This document shows, in pieces, positions 5,648 through 5,984 of a stretch of DNA of 5,984 nt. The translations under genes and the position numbers were made by a program. Source of the DNA: Nitrososphaerales archaeon. Lineage in GTDB: Archaea; Thermoproteota; Nitrososphaeria; Nitrososphaerales; UBA57. Numbering within the stretch: the first letter of the stretch is position 1; every line of letters starts with the position of its first letter. The notes under the pieces were generated by a model. It was not told the DNA's origin, searched no databases, and saw only the letters and a program-made list of their open reading frames with translations. The stretch spans positions 1 through 5,984 of the forward strand of contig JAKUSK010000040.1 of NCBI GenBank assembly GCA_022449325.1. Direction: 5' to 3'.

Positions 5648-5984
5648 TTAATCTCTCTCCACAAAATACAATGACAATAAAAGAAATCCTAAGACAAGAA
5701 CTGGCGGAATAATTGTAACAAGATATGGAGCGAAATTGTAAATGGCGATTGATATAACGTAAACAGGAATTAACAAAATTGTGCTGCCAAGAGTAAGAAG
5801 GGCTACAGATGATCGCAAGGAGTTAACCATCTTAGATTCTCCGCCTGGATTATCGCGTACTTCTGACAGTCTAACTTGAGCTGCCAATGCAGAAAATGTA
5901 ATTCCAGGAATTGCGAATGCCATACCCAAACGTACGTATTCAATAAGTGGTAATTCAATCGGGTATCCTTCGTATCCAAGATAT
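5648..5984 (-). CDS. Small membrane protein of unknown function, C-terminal part (5' end outside window)
   Basis: The frame is open from the window edge (last whole codon 5983-5981) to TAA at 5650-5648, giving 112 codons. An internal TTG (5929) or ATG (5923) could be mistaken for a start. However, the frame continues upstream without a stop (YLGYEGYPIELPLIEYVRLG), so the start is probably beyond the edge. A first hydrophobic stretch (MAFAIPGITFSALAA) is followed by a charged loop with RLSEVRDNPGGESK, then two clear membrane helices: VALLTLGSTILLIPVYVISI and a second around YLVTIIPPVLVLGFLLLSLY, ending VERD. It sits directly upstream of the large surface-protein gene with only one base between stop and the preferred start. 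The two are therefore likely co-transcribed and may act together in the membrane. I recognise no family, and a transporter or anchoring partner cannot be distinguished from this fragment. Confidence 0.75.
   Translation of the reverse strand, partial: YLGYEGYPIELPLIEYVRLGMAFAIPGITFSALAAQVRLSEVRDNPGGESKMVNSLRSSVALLTLGSTILLIPVYVISIAIYNFAPYLVTIIPPVLVLGFLLLSLYFVERD
5653..5660 (-). promoter_or_regulatory. Shine-Dalgarno sequence that decides the start of the surface-protein gene
   Basis: GGAGAGAG (5660-5653, minus strand) lies inside the last codons of the upstream membrane-protein gene, six bases before the TTG at 5646. The competing TTG at 5664 has no comparable purine tract in front of it. Together with the TAA at 5650-5648 this forms a compact stop-start junction suited to termination-reinitiation. 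Confidence 0.65.

Noticed and set aside
5921..5929. TTG 5929 or ATG 5923 as the true start of the small membrane protein
   Set aside because: The frame stays open to the window edge with plausible protein sequence, and no ribosome site or TATA box precedes either codon; the gene is more likely truncated by the edge.

Overview
The window reads as archaeal DNA, most likely from a marine member of the Thaumarchaeota (Nitrososphaeria). The best guess is the non-ammonia-oxidising 'heterotrophic marine' branch, which is known for carrying many PQQ-dehydrogenase paralogs. The evidence is AT-rich intergenic DNA, TATA-box promoters placed for leaderless or short-leader transcripts, a free-standing MetRS-beta type tRNA-binding domain, and secreted quinoprotein-like propellers anchored by a Val/Glu-rich stalk and one C-terminal membrane helix. 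This taxonomic call is inference, because no rRNA or other marker gene is present.

Left part (1-3052, all minus strand): two tandem paralogs of PQQ-dependent dehydrogenases. The first is cut by the window edge, leaving its N-terminal 191 residues. The second is complete (766 aa): signal peptide, eight-bladed-type propeller with repeated Trp-docking motifs, Cys-rich loop, Val/Glu stalk and membrane anchor. They are separate transcription units. Each has its own TATA promoter with the same upstream motif at almost the same spacing, and a hairpin plus T-run terminator lies between them. The active site of the complete paralog keeps the catalytic Asp and the extra Asp two residues later that marks lanthanide-type enzymes. 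However, the usual Asn metal ligand is replaced by Asp and the usual Glu ligand is not evident.

Middle (3053-3606): an AT-rich divergent promoter region with a strong dyad symmetry, then a short plus-strand gene for a tRNA-binding OB-fold protein of the MetRS-beta family. Its stop codon abuts the stop of the next, convergent gene; the junction is a perfect 12-bp palindrome.

Right part (3607-5984, minus strand): a two-gene unit. An upstream small membrane protein (5' end outside the window) is followed one base after its stop codon by a large secreted, membrane-anchored protein of unknown function (about 679 aa) with a short coiled coil and a beta-rich ectodomain. I re-call the start of this large gene to a TTG at 5646 because a Shine-Dalgarno sequence sits six bases before it.

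Taken together, the window is mostly cell-surface machinery: extracellular oxidation of alcohols, aldehydes or sugars by anchored quinoproteins, plus an unknown surface/membrane pair, with one translation-related gene between them.
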